Shown here piece after piece: positions 41,469 through 52,890 of a stretch of 64,000 nucleotides of DNA; the stretch's first letter is position 1, and each line of letters starts with the position of its first letter. The translations under genes and the position numbers were made by a program. The stretch lies in contig OY294067.1 in the NCBI GenBank assembly GCA_958510875.1, positions 193,261,322 through 193,325,321 of the forward strand, in the 5' to 3' direction. The DNA is from Endomychus coccineus (taxonomy: Eukaryota; Arthropoda; Insecta; Coleoptera; Endomychidae). A model generated the notes under the pieces. It was not told the DNA's origin. It did no database searches and saw only the letters and a program-made list of their open reading frames with translations.

Positions 41469-41949
41469 TTAAGAATGTGGGGTATCTCTTCGGATGCTGC
41501 GCATGTCCATTATCTCACATCGGTATGGTAGTAGTGCGATTCGATTTAAATCTACATCGATATCATGTAGCACTCTAAAACAATCAAGTATATACGATCC
41601 TGGTTTCGGAACGATACCCGAAATTTGATGCAACATGATTTTTCTCATTCTTCTATGTTTATATTTGAATTGACCTTCTATATTCATATCGATTATCTTC
41701 CAATCTTCTGGAGGGGTAGGATCGAAATCTCCTCCGATATAGAAAATAACAGCATACGCCCAATCGGTCGAGACCCCCACAAGGAAAGTTATGAATTCCC
41801 CCAGCGATTATCCGACTTTTGGATGGTAATTGTAATTCTTCGAGGATTTTCATCAAACTCGGCGAACATACGCTTTTTACGAATTTCTTTGCCTCGTACA
41901 CGGTGGTAAGCACACTATGAATAAAACTGTTGTATAATCGAGGAGACAT
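41469..41949 (-). pseudogene. Unknown accessory gene, one frameshift
   Basis: Start taken at ATG 41949 (MSPRLYNSFIHSVLTTVYEA); the longer frame begins at GTG. The first part runs to ...KSRIIAGGIHNF near 41790, where the reading must move by +1 to continue as STDWAYAVIFYIGGDFDP, MRKIMLHQISGIVPKPGSY and LDCFRVLHDIDVD. Total about 160 residues. No family recognised. It lies with the other minus-strand genes of the second Polinton-like remnant, which suggests an accessory role there. Confidence 0.45.
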
Positions 41950-42254
41950 TATCACGAACTGATTCGAGTTCGATTTAGTTGGAGCAGTCACACACAACAA
42001 CACACTCCCTCATACTCTGCGCATGTCAAGCTATTGACTTTTTCAACCTAAAATATACAATCATAACTAAATGGTATTCTTGTGGGTGAGAGATAAGAGG
42101 TCGATCGAACTGGTAAGTATACATGTAAAATAATAAAATCATGAACATTTTCAGATAAAAAATGACGCGTGTTCGGATCCCTCTCCATCTTTCTCACCAA
42201 AGAATAACATTTTTTTTAATTAATTCATTTGATGTTCACGTCGTAGACGTTATG

Positions 42255-42605
42255 ATCGATTCACACGTGATAGCCGCCATGATACCTCGTGACAGACGCC
42301 ATGACACCACGTTGAAGACCCACGTGACAGACCCCTCGTCGATGTAACACGTGAAAGGCGTCATGACACCTCGTTGCAGACCTGCGTGACAACCACCTCG
42401 TCGAAGAATCTCGTGATAGCCGCCATGACACCTCGTTGAAGACCCACGTGACCCCTCGTTGACCGCCATGACACCTCGTTGAAGAATCACGTGATAGCCG
42501 CCATGACACCTCGTTGAAGACCCACGTGACACCTCGTTGACCGCCATGACACCTCGTTGAAGGATCACGTGATAGCCGCCATGACACCTCGTTCAAAACC
42601 ACGTG
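42255..42605. repeat. Tandem array with CACGTG palindromes near the second Polinton end
   Basis: Alternating units GCCATGACACCTCGTTGAAG + ACCCACGTGAC and the same + AATCACGTGATAGCC. The ATCACGTGAT palindrome recurs. The GATAGCC(A/G)CCATG(A/G)CACC words are shared with the start of the 59-bp array at about 37208. ORFs across it are not genes. Confidence 0.85.
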
Positions 42606-43030
42606 TCTAGGACCTCTCTTACAAAAAAAACTGTATATACAACATAACACACTCTTTACAAACACCCTGTATATACATTCAAACAACCAAGCTTGCAATC
42701 ACTGATAACACTATCTACCCGATAACACTAATTACATACACCGGATGCCAATCGCCAGCTTAGACCGGATGCACAGACCGGATATCCTGGTCCAAAAGTA
42801 GCGGACCTAATCTACTCTTCGCTTTTCAAAAGTTTTCCAAATTCTTACTATTAAAAAATATAAACATAAAATTTGAATGTGTTTTATCGTCGAAAGTCCT
42901 AGGGAAATATGAAAACTGTTTAGGTTTTATTGAAAATATATTTGGTTTTATTAAAATATTTGATTTACTAAAGTTGGAAGTATGAGAAAGTGTATGAGAG
43001 CTGCAAAATGGAATCACAGTAGTTCCTTAC
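42606..43030. other. Spacer with a word shared between array ends
   Basis: AGACCGGATATCCTGGTCC at about 42775-42793 also occurs at about 38294-38312, each time just past a tandem array and followed by a (G/A)AAGTAG word. Otherwise AT-rich, no gene. Confidence 0.6.
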
Positions 43031-43300
43031 TTATTCTAGTTTTTCATTTCTTAAAACATATGTATGTTGCTTCATAATGGGACCTTGTAAATTTATCAAT
43101 GCACATGCAATGTAAATAATATGGTCTGTATGCTCTATTAAATTGTGATCTATCAGAGAATATGGTTCCAGGTACTCACATTCTCTCAATCTACGAATCA
43201 CTCTTTCTATATGAATAATACGTAAGCTTACTTCTATCACCACTTATTTTGTGATTTCTGCATTTTAATGGGTGTTTAACCATAGATAACTCTACTATCG
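43031..43300 (-). pseudogene. DDE transposase (DDE_Tnp_4, PIF/Harbinger-like) C-terminus
   Basis: IHIERVIRRLRECEYLEPYS followed by IIYIACALINLQGPIMK matches the end of the DDE_Tnp_4 domain (RVHVERAI.RLREF ... CGLVNLQGPI). The glutamate in HIER corresponds to the catalytic Glu. The upstream domain is not readable, so it is a short remnant. Confidence 0.7.
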
Positions 43301-43726
43301 TAGAATGAAATGTTTTATGGAATGGACCAAAACTGTCATGGCCGGCGAAAGTATATCGCTTCCAAAACCCGAGAGGGCGCATCAAGCGTCCGAAATTATT
43401 AGAAATTATAATTCTATGCGACTAGGATATTATTTTTGCATAAATTTGTCATGGGAAAACACTGTTGAGCTATACGCAATTGTCAGCCACTTCAGAACCA
43501 TAAACGCTACAGCTTTCCGAATCCCAAATTCGATATAGGCTTATTGGATTTATGGCTGAAGTTTGTGAATCTGGTTCTTCTGAAGTATATTCCCGAAAAA
43601 AGATACACCAATTACCGGGTCTGCTCAAGACATTTTTCACCAGAAGATATTTGACCAAATGATGCTTTGAAGAAAGATGCAGTCCCGGCGCTTTTTCTGC
43701 CAAACTCAGGTTAATAATGATTGTTT

Positions 43727-44560
43727 TTAGGTGCAGAACTCGATTTGCCAAATGAAATTGGGAATCATATTGAATCAGGCAACATCAACTCAATTTCTGT
43801 TGATGATACTGTAGAAGTAGAACGAAAGCAGCCAAATATATTTTCAAGTACGAGTAACAATGAAGCTATTGCACCTCAACAGCTAACCCGTCACGAGTCT
43901 CACGACCAAAGTCAGGTAAAATAAAAGTTGTGATTTCTATGTTATAGGATATAAAATTTTTTGTTGATAATATATACACACATATTGAAACATTACTATT
44001 TTCAAAAGTATCTTCCAAGCAATAAATTTTTTTTTTCAATAAGGCAATAAATGAATAGCAAAAAACGATGTTGAAGTATCATGTACACACATGGTACGAT
44101 AATTATTATGAATCTGAAGTACTTATGTATGTCCTTAAAATATGGGTTTATATTTGTTTGTAGGCAAGGGATTATTGCACCAAGTGAATATTCGAAAAAT
44201 CGTTGAACTTACACCAAAGGCTAAATATTTATATAAAATTGTCTCATCCTACACTAAGATGTCAACAGAGCAGTCATTAATTAAATTGTCAAATGGTTTC
44301 AACTCTGTAGTGTTCAATTCTTTTAAGAAGCCTAAGGGTCGACGATTTTCTTTGAAAAATAAAATATTAGCTCTAGCACTCTACAAACAAAGTGGTTATG
44401 CATATAAGTTATTGTCACAACTTTTTGCTTTACCTTCGAGGGTTACTATGATGAAACTGTTGAACACCATCCCTATACCTGGCTTCAGCCCAGCTGTATT
44501 TCATGGATTAAAAGAAACTATTTATATGTATATTTTATGTATTTTTGTTTTAGCCCATTG
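43727..44560 (+). pseudogene. THAP/P-element-transposase-like fragment
   Basis: A piece begins after an acceptor-like TTTTTAG (43730) with acidic, serine-rich sequence (43731-43918), and stops near a GTAAAA donor-like site. The second piece (about 44163-44520) contains IRKIVELTPKAKYLYKIV, KPKGRRFSLKNKILALALYK and LFALPSRVTMMKLLN. The GRRFTLE.KILALSLYKQS and LPS..T...LL motifs are typical of the region after the THAP coiled coil in P-element-like transposases. Sequence similarity ends at about 44520, where a tandem repeat begins. Confidence 0.7.
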
Positions 44561-44850
44561 TAATTAGTCTCGATATTTAATTGTATCTGGATGTATATTT
44601 TATGTATTTTTGTTTCAACCCATTGTAATTAGTCTCGATATTTAATTGTATTTATATGTATATTTTATGTATTTCTTCTTTAACACGTTGAATGCCAACA
44701 TCAAAAAACTACTAAAAAAAATTAGCTTATTTTCACATCAAAAATCCTGAAAATTACCTTGGCAGTCAGTCTGTTAAGTAATTTCTATTGTTTTTGATGT
44801 TTAATTGTATTTATATGTATATTTTATATTTCTGTTCTAACTCTGTTGTT
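44515..44850. repeat. TTTATATGTATATTTTATG short tandem repeat
   Basis: The block TTTATATGTATATTTTATG plus CCCATTGTAATTAGTCTCG appears at about 44519 and 44588, with partial copies at about 44652 and 44812. It begins where the P-element-like coding similarity stops. Confidence 0.7.
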
Positions 44851-45639
44851 GAAAAAAAACTATTGGTAAAAACTATCGACTTTCATTTCCTACTTATATT
44901 GTTAGAAAACAAAATTTGCAGTTATGTGCTGTGGAACTTGATTCGAATTTCTCTCAACCATCATTTAGTAGGCTTCCATTCCGCGCGCGGCGCTCTTATC
45001 GCGGTTTCGGTACCTAACACGGAACATTTCATTCTACGGAGTAGAGTTATCTATGTGTTTAACGTGCTTTTTGATAAAATCAGTCGACACGCTTGAAATT
45101 CAGCAACAGAAATCGACCAATAACTTTCACACTACTTCGTAGACGTTCTGTTTATAATGCAATGCCGACTAGTTAACTAACTTCTATATGTGTAGTGACG
45201 TATAACCATGCTGCCATCTTGGTGCTGCCGTTTAAGCGGCAAAAGTCTTATTTTGAATTTCAATTTATAATAACTACGTTTTACTTTTATTTTTATTTTT
45301 CAATTTTTTTCTTGCATATGACATCTAAGGGTTGTCTCTAGCATGGCTTTCAAAAAAATTGAAAAACACCGAATTGGACTCACGTTCTGTTTGTTGGTAA
45401 ATCTTAATAACATCCTAGAAGGAATAAATGAAACCACCACCTTTTAAAAAATTAAGTGAAGATGTTTTTTATTGGATTGAAGCGATCCACTAATATGAAC
45501 AATGATCGAACTACTGTATTCTGACAGTTCCAATGATTCTACAGAAATATTGACTCTATCTCGTTGATTGATCTATACATTGATCACAGTTAAAACTAAT
45601 TTCTTCAATGGGAAAATCAGTTTAAAATAATTTCCAAAG
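44851..45639. other. No gene recognised
   Basis: AT-rich sequence with a short GC-rich word (CGCGCGCGGCGC near 44983). No domain could be read on either strand. Confidence 0.4.
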
Positions 45640-45930
45640 GAATGCAATTTCCTGTAAAGTTTCTTGTTCGTTAATAATTTGTAAATGCAGTCCGAAATAG
45701 TTGGCAAGTTGGATTATTGTTTTAATCATGGAAATATTAGCAGGACATGCATCAAAGGTGAGAGGAACAATATCGGTTTCATAGGCTTCTTCCTAACATT
45801 GTCTAACCAAATTGGCTCATTGAGTACCTGGAACACCATCAACCAAAAAATATGCTGCCGGTATTATCCAGGTTTAATTCAAAGAAGTTAAAAGAAAAGA
45901 AACGCCTCATTTGCTGTAAGCGCATTATCC
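45640..45930 (-). pseudogene. P-element-like transposase, RNase H-fold fragment
   Basis: The minus strand reads AAYFLVDGVPGTQ, ANLVRQC, YETDIVPLTFDACPANISMI and LANYFGLHL. The G.FL.DG..G..K..LV...L....G..V...TFDG...N..M..LG pattern belongs to the RNase H-like core of P-element/THAP9 transposases. The aspartate in TFD is the likely catalytic position. Stops follow GTQ and RQC. It is opposite in strand to the fragment at 43727-44560. Confidence 0.65.
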
Positions 45931-46067
45931 CCATGAGTAAAAAAAACCTGAACCGAAGTCTACATGTCCGTGATATTTTTTTCCATCCTAGGTTACATGC
46001 TGCCCTATAGCCATTTCGCCAATCATCGTTAGACTACAAACCGCCTGTAATTTCCTCTTGCGTCAGG

Positions 46068-47778
46068 TTAAGCGAAGTGGCGATCCTGGCGGATTTTCGT
46101 TGTAACTGAATGTAATAGACGTTCAAAAATAAGTAATCATAATAGTAAATATAATAATACAATACAATATATTTGCACTTACATTTATTTATTTACATAC
46201 TAATTATTCTTCCAATTTTTTTCCTTCTGCTAGATAATCAATCATGTGTCCAAAATATACATATTTTAGTTTTGCTAAGCATTCATTCACGAAATTTTCT
46301 TTAAAGTTCACTTGTACCACTACATATGAATTATCGAAAGGATAAATAATAAAGTCACACCTTTTTTAATTTGTTACAAACATACCTAATTGTACTTACA
46401 GATAATAACTGTGCTCATCTTTTAGACTAATATTGTTTGGATTGCTGGTATCCAAAAATGACAATTCGAATATCAATTCTGCAGCAGTCTTTTTTTTCCT
46501 GCTATGGGGCATTTTATCCCAATAATACGTTGATCCACCACAATTCCATCCAAGCCAAGGGATGACTGGGCTTACTATCAACCCAAGTTTAAAGACTTCA
46601 TAAGTTCATAGTTTGCTTTATATAGGTCCTTCGAGCAACATCTTCTATATGAGTACCATATGCTGTAGCTGGATTGCGTTGAAACTTGTCGTTAAGATAA
46701 TTCCCAACTTTTTTTGGCCAATCTGGTCTTTTATTATCCAAATAGGTGACCAAGCTGTAAACTGTGCTGGCTGGTATGCGCTTTTGTTTCTCTGATCTCC
46801 AACTGGCTGATCTCTGACCCTCAGGATCCAAACATATGTCCAGAGCTTGTCGCAGAGACCCTCTTACATTCTCATCATAATGTTCTTGCTGAACTTTGGA
46901 CAAATTATGAAATTTAAATGGTATCTTTTCAGTGTGGTGGAATAGGTGGAATAAAATTGAATCCAGAGTGATTATGGGTGCAATTTCAATATGCAAAATA
47001 TTCTTGCATTTGTCATGTAGAATGTAAAAGGCGTTTTTCTCTGAGATAAACTGAGATCGATGAGCATTTTTTATGCGAGCAAGTTCACTGTCTTGGCGTG
47101 CAGATATCAAAAGATCCAGTTCTTTGTTAATAGTTTCATCGGGCACAGGCCTGCAAGAGTATTTTGGATTTTTGCTGGCGCCATGGCAAAACTTTTTCAC
47201 TAGGGTAGTCTCGTACAAGTCTTTTGCACTTCTTTTCAACTTCCCTCATTTTTGCTTCACGTCAGTACAAGTGGAAACTTCAATATCACTCTCTTTGACG
47301 CTGATGAAAAATATAAAAATAAATATGTTATCCAAACTAATAATTCTTACAAGAACTAAAACTATGAAACTTACGTTATCAAATGATTCAATAAGGCCAT
47401 TGAGTGCTCACATTGACCCGATGATCCAGCCGCACAAGAACGATTTAATGAGCCAATTCTTTTAACATTTTGTTTTTAAATTGTTAAATTTAACTCATGA
47501 GGCAAATTAAATAACTTACTTGTTTGCATACTTTATGGAACAATTTTCGCTGCATTTTCATCACTTTGTCGAAAACTCAACTCAATAAATATTCACCACT
47601 CATTTTTATAATTATTAATTGTTATTTTATCTATTTAATTTATTGAATTATTGCTTAAGACGCGCAAAATTTATTTAGTTATTTATTTGAATTTGAATTG
47701 ACAACGCGGCATCCTTTCAAACGATGCTACTAATTTTATTTCCACATAAAATATCCTAGATGGCGCCACTTCGCTTAA
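46068..47778. mobile_element. TTAA-flanked inverted-repeat transposon carrying a SWIM-YqaJ gene
   Basis: The ends are GCGAAGTGGCG (46072-46082) and its complement CGCCACTTCGC (47764-47774), immediately flanked by TTAA at 46068-46071 and 47775-47778. TTAA target duplications are typical of Kolobok and piggyBac elements. The 1.7-kb interior holds one minus-strand gene (SWIM and YqaJ parts), and no transposase is visible. It is either a non-autonomous derivative or a chimera that captured this gene. Confidence 0.75.
46223..47561 (-). pseudogene. SWIM zinc-finger plus YqaJ-type nuclease gene (dead)
   Basis: Exon 1 starts at ATG 47561 (MKMQRKLFHKVCKQ) and ends at GTAAGT near 47519. Exon 2 carries RSCAAGSSGQCEHSMALLNH, a SWIM-like zinc motif lacking the first Cys, and ends at 47375. 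A 74-bp intron leads to exon 3 (from 47300) with STCTDVKQK, a stop in place of the usual Trp, then the 213-codon stretch with AYGTHIEDVARRTY. After a frameshift near 46600 comes GLIVSPVIPWLGWNCGGS, the YqaJ core, with SPDG replaced. ELIFELSFLD replaces the E.K nuclease motif, and two stops follow near YYL and VTN. The last piece ends LAEGKKLEE (46223). YqaJ proteins are recombination exonucleases; this copy has lost catalytic residues. Confidence 0.75.
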
Positions 47779-47949
47779 CTCGCCGAATTCTGGTTTGAAA
47801 ATTTAAACAAGTCACTCTCATTATCGTGGAATGATGATGCATTTTTGTACGACCGTTTCAATTACTGTAATTTGATCTTTAATAGTTTATTTTGGTTTGT
47901 GGAGAGCACTGGTTTATTTGGTTTTAAGCAATGCCTACATTGAAAGATA

Positions 47950-49690
47950 AGAGTTCCGAGTCTTTAATTTTATTATAGATGGGATTATGGTATCATACAG
48001 ATAATGAATTTGCAAAAGAAAGTGTTTTTCAATTCTTTAAGCATGAATAATAGTTTCTTTTTTGTTCTTTTAATTTTTACTTTAAATTCGTTATTTTCAA
48101 GTAGTTCGATAATTTCAAAGGGTCCTTTGAATTTATTATCTTTTCATTTTTTGAACAAATGGATTTATACACCGTCTGGCCTATTTCAAACTGAGTGTCA
48201 TCTTCTTTATTTACATTTTCTAATAGTTTTTCTTTTGTTTCAATGGTGTTGTTTGAAACTTGTTCGTATAATGTTTCTAATTTATTTTTATAGTCAGTGA
48301 CATAATCCAAGTAGAAAGAATTAGTTATAAGTTCATGGAAATCACATGATGCTGTATGGCCAAAATTCAGTCTGAGGTGTTTAATTCGGGACAGAATGAA
48401 TTTGGCTATTGTACGCTATAAGTGAATTTTCCATTAAGCCAATATCTGTTGGGTGTTGATTTTTCAATAGGCGTAAATGCTCTAAAATATTGTAATGGAT
48501 ACTGGCGAATTGCTTTCGTGATGTGGGGTTGTGAAATGGGTACTTATTTCATGAGCCTGAATAGGTCTTCGACAGTATCATTATTTAATTCGGTACCATT
48601 TTCTGATACAATTTTTCCGGGTACGCCATAAGAGCTAAAGTATTTTATTAGAGCATTACATACTTCTATTGCACATTATGATTGAATTCTGAATGCTTGT
48701 CCTAATTTATAAAAATTGATCGATAATGGTAAGACAATTTAAATAGATCTATATGAAGGATTTGAAACGGTCTCTTAGGCGTTTGAGTCATACCTATGAG
48801 GAAATATGATTTGTATCTGGCTTATTTCGCTACTTGGAAAAGGTGACATGAATTTATATGATTCGTAATAATAATTCCTTCGGTGACGTTGGCATGTCTC
48901 TTGTATTCCGGGACGGTTGCATTGACCTTCGTGTTGGAATTTTATTAACATTATTTGTTCATCCTATTCTCTCATTGAATTAGCCATTGTTGTAAATTTG
49001 ATTAATGTCACACCCTTTCCATTTAAACGCGATTTCGATACACCTCGTTAAATTCCAGGTATTGTGCGTTATCCTTAAAATGCAGATAAAAAGTTTTCTC
49101 GGGCATTTTAGAATTAAATAGTACTACTATACTTAGGTATTTCAACTTTTAATATTTTAAATCGTCGAAAATCATTTTGATTCGTTTGTAACGTTTTGAT
49201 ACGTTAAGGATTATCACAATCTTATTGAATTTATTATTAAAAATTTCTGTATCTGAATTTGTAGTCATTAATGTCCGAATGAATTGTGCTAATTGTTTCG
49301 ATTGAATCTTGTTGTGGAACATTTGGTAGAGATAATTGTAAATCCTGCGAAATCTTTATTTTATTCTTACATTGTGTTTAATTACAGAAGGAAGGGCGTG
49401 GTCTGCAAACATTAGATTTCGATTATAATTCTTGTACATTTTTTTCCAATTTCCGAGTTATGGAAGTTTTGATTGTCATTAGTTTGGTCAATTTCATTTT
49501 CGAGTGGTATCAAGAAATCTACGATTTCTTGATCAGGATCTCCTGGTTCGTTAAATATGCTAACATTATCTATGGGATTAGATGGGTATATATAATCAGT
49601 ATCATAACTACTTCCTGTTAGTTGGTAATCATATGGGTTCATGTAAAGGAGATTATAATAATAATAATAAGAATTCTGCATATACCTTCA
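47950..49690 (-). pseudogene. Ty3/gypsy pol fragment (connection region and integrase)
   Basis: On the minus strand, an integrase core is readable at 48700-48420 (YGVPGKIVSENGTELNN, then ISQPHITKAIRQYP). A C-terminal segment at 48310-48077 (YVTDYKNKLETLYEQVSNNT) follows, as in gypsy/mdg4 integrases. Upstream, 49690-49000 is an acidic region with QDSIETISTIHSD, matching the segment between RNase H and integrase in that group. Many stops. RT and LTRs are not visible. It is unrelated to the plus-strand gypsy element at 3.5-12.3 kb as far as can be read. Confidence 0.65.
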
Positions 49691-50479
49691 ATTATATCCT
49701 GATTATTTTTAAATTGTTACGAAATATTCCTATGATGCTCTCCTCCTTTGCAGTGGAAGTTTACGTAAATTGTAACACGAAGGGGAAATTCCAGGAAAAT
49801 ACAGAGACAATGAAATACGCTTTGTAGTTCTTACTTTTTACAGTCTAATTATCACAACAACATTTACCTGAACAAACTGGTGTGGTGTTAGTATTGGCAG
49901 ACATTTTTTCTCTATTGGTGTTGATTGCGCGCTCGTTAGTTTCTTTACTGAATGAACTTTTCCTAGAACACTGAAATATAATGTCAGCAGTTGATAATCT
50001 AAATCTTATGATTCTTTACTTTTCTATTAAGAAGTAAATGATTCTCAGATTGGTGACTGCTGCCTTGCCACTTTTGTTTACTACGAGATTGTACGTTCGT
50101 CTTTCTTCGTTTTGATGGTGCAGGACCTGCATAATCTGAAACATTTGTAATTCAAATAACATTTCAGAAATAAATTATTGTTAAAGATTTCTTAAGTAAA
50201 TTATATTTCTTGTTTTACACTTATTTTTACTTTATATACTCACTATGAGTATATAAAGAAAGTATAGTAATCGGCTTAAAAAATTATGGGTTTTCGAGGA
50301 TATATCCATTCGAGCCTATTTTTGAAGAGATGTTTGTGTGCGAGAGTAACTTACTGTGAAAATAGGTACTGTATTGTTTTTGGGCGCGGTATTTTTGATA
50401 CCCATCTTATTTTCCACGAAATTATAGAACTATGGCAACAGAGTCTTTCTCTCTCTCTATATATATATACTTTTTTTTC
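49691..50479. other. No gene recognised
   Basis: AT-rich. Contains a short palindrome (TATATACTCACTATGAGTATATA, about 50235-50257) and ends in a CT/TA microsatellite (50445-50480) that abuts the LINE 3' end. Confidence 0.5.
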
Positions 50480-51470
50480 ATACAAACCTGGTCGGGGCTG
50501 CTGCGAGCTCCGACGACATCGCAGCAGTCGCGACAGAAACCTAAAAGGCGGTTGACCGAAGCTACTCCTCCCCCCCGGTCGGTAAGTAGCTTCAGGTTCC
50601 TAAATCGTGTGCCCTCAGTATTCTAATTTAACCCAGAATGACTGCCTTTTGCATCCGGTCTATCAAGATCTGCGCCGAGTTCTTACAGGCCGGAATGATC
50701 TTCAAGTTTGAACGCAGCGAAGACCGAATTCCGCCCAAAACACCGATGATCAGAACCACTAATACGACCTTGTGGCCTGGGTATAGCGTGCGGAGCTCGA
50801 ACAGGAGATCTTGATATTTTGTCCATTTTTCCTCCTCTTTCAAGACTATGTTCTTCTCTGCCGGAGCGGAGAATTCGATGACATACATAGTCTTGATTAG
50901 TTTATCGAGGACAACGTCAGGCCTAGTTGCTTGTATGGACCTGAAACGGGTCATTCCAGAAGATCTGAAATTTTTCGTTTCCGACAACGGACTCAATATC
51001 TCCTGGCATGTAAGGCAGCACTGACTCTTGGTCTATTTCGTACGAGTGCCTTAGATGGTAATAAAGCACCCGTAGGGCCGCATTATGACGATGGGTGTAC
51101 GCCGAGGCCGCTTTTGCCGGACATGCCGACAGAAGGTGGAAAAGCGTCTCAGGCGCCTTTCGACAGGCCCTGCAGCTGACATCAGGGACCTGCGCACCCA
51201 TCACATTGCTGCGATAGACCAAGGTGTTAATTACGCCATCTTGTCAAGCTGCGGTAAATCCCTCAGTTTCGGAGTAAGCCCGGCTGACCTTAGGTAGCCG
51301 AAGGTCAGCCTAGTTGAGTTGTCATCATGCCGCCTGAGCATAAGATCTTGCTCCGCGGCATTTATCAAGGCTTTCAGGCGAGAAGGTAGGAACTCAAGGT
51401 TGCCCTCTAGTCGGCCTTCTCGACTGACCTGAAATTCGAGACCAAGTTCTTCTGCATCTGAGAGTATTAA
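50480..51470 (-). pseudogene. R2-like LINE 3' end: CCHC and restriction-like endonuclease
   Basis: Reading the minus strand: EELGLEFQVSREGRLEGNLE (near 51455), QLDKMA, VSCRACRKAPETLFHLLSAC (a C..C...H...C zinc motif), RHNAALRVLYYHLRHSYEI, then after a frame change TRPDVVLDKLIKTMYVIEFS with APAEKN, KYQDLLFELRTLYPGH and RMQKAVILG-stop (50628). PD...E..AP is the catalytic pattern of the restriction-like endonuclease that follows RT in R2/NeSL-type LINEs. The 3' UTR (50627-50480) contains a hairpin and ends in a TA/GA simple repeat. The RT is lost; the copy is 5'-truncated. Confidence 0.8.
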
Positions 51471-51825
51471 TTAGCTGCTACGCCTAAGAAAAATAAATTA
51501 AATAATCAAATACAACTGCGAAGAAAATGTAAATGGAATAATTATAATCTTCTGGGTGAAAAAAGAAGACAAATTAACATCGAATTGAAATGGATAATAG
51601 AATGCCAAATTTACAAACTCTCGAAAATATATATGGTTCCAGAGCTGCTATGATGATCAAAGAATATATCAAATTTCAGAAATTGTTAGTCAAACAAAAA
51701 ACAGAAGAGTTTTTTTAATTCAATGCAAGATGGTTTTATAATCTATGTGTATTAATTAGCCGCTACGCCTAAGAAAAATAAATTAAATAATCAAATACAG
51801 TGGCAAAAAAAATATGGAATAATTA
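51466..51825. repeat. Dispersed direct repeat (about 75 bp, two copies)
   Basis: GTATTAATTAGC(T/C)GCTACGCC and the following 55 bp occur at about 51466-51540 and again at about 51750-51822, about 283 bp apart. The first copy directly abuts the truncated 5' end of the R2-like LINE. Confidence 0.8.
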
Positions 51826-52595
51826 TATATATATATTTATTAATTTTTTCACGTATTATATTTTTCTTCCGACTTTATTTATTTTTATTATACTCTGATT
51901 GATATTATATTATATGGAATGAAATAAAACCTTATTTAAAATGTTAAAACTTTGATAATCTATTTATATATGTAACCTTATATCTTATTAAAATCTTTCT
52001 GTTTACAAATTTAACTTCATGCTTTAAAAAATTTTCTATGTTTACAATTTAACCTCAATTTTCTTAATCTAATATACAACTACTAAATGAATGTTTATTT
52101 TACTTGCTTATATTTGAAATTCAGATGCTCCTACACAATGATGAAATTTTAAATGAACTCACTTGTTATATCCTATCAAATATTGGGATAAATGTTGGTA
52201 ATATTTCGTTGGTTTTCATATCTTCTTATATTACTTGAGAATTCGCATTAAACACATTTACTCTGCTATTGAATTATGAGCGTACACATTCACAGGTAAC
52301 ACTTGTTGATACTCCTTCTAATTTAGGAACTTGTTGATACTTTGTTGATAATGGTTTCTATTCTTTATAAGATATAAAGACTTTGTTGGTTTTGATTATA
52401 TGAAATAATAACTACTTTGTTTTTATACCACTTTTGTGAATAATAACGTGAGAACGTAACTATAGTTTCAACATCGAAGTGCCATTATCAAACAATTAGA
52501 AAATTATGAAGTAATCAATGAAACAGTTCAAGTATGAATAGAGTAGGGTTGAGATTAAGGGATCAACGGAAATTCCAAAAACAGGTAGATCCTAG
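51826..52595. other. No gene recognised
   Basis: AT-rich intergenic sequence with short TA runs. Nothing supported. Confidence 0.4.
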
Positions 52596-52596
52596 G

Positions 52597-52890
52597 AAAG
52601 TACAGTATTATATAGTAAACATAGCAACACTTTGTGAATTAGTGTGATTATAATTTAATATTCTAAGAATTATTTAAAGAGCGGTTTGAAAGACAGTACA
52701 GTATTACATAGTAAACAAGGTAACAATTTGTGAATTAGTGTGATTATAATTTAATATTCTAAGAATTATTTTAAGAGCGGTTTGAAAGACAGTACAGTAT
52801 TACATAGTAAACCAGGTAACAATTTGTGAATTAGTGTGATTATAATTTAATATTCTAAGAATTATTTTAAGAGCGGTTTGAAAGACACAT
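52597..52890. repeat. 96-bp tandem repeat, three copies
   Basis: GCGGTTTGAAAGAC lies at 52681, 52777 and 52873 (period 96). Each unit contains AGTACAGTATTA(T/C)ATAGTAAAC. The copies are nearly identical, so the expansion is recent. Confidence 0.92.

Noticed and set aside
42236..42698. 110- and 145-codon minus ORFs
   Set aside because: Readings of the CACGTG-bearing tandem array at 42.26-42.61 kb.
46360..46400. Intron in the YqaJ gene (GTAAGT at 46399)
   Set aside because: The 39-nt interval reads on in frame with family-like residues (VQLGMFVTN) apart from two stops, so it is decayed coding sequence and too short for an intron.
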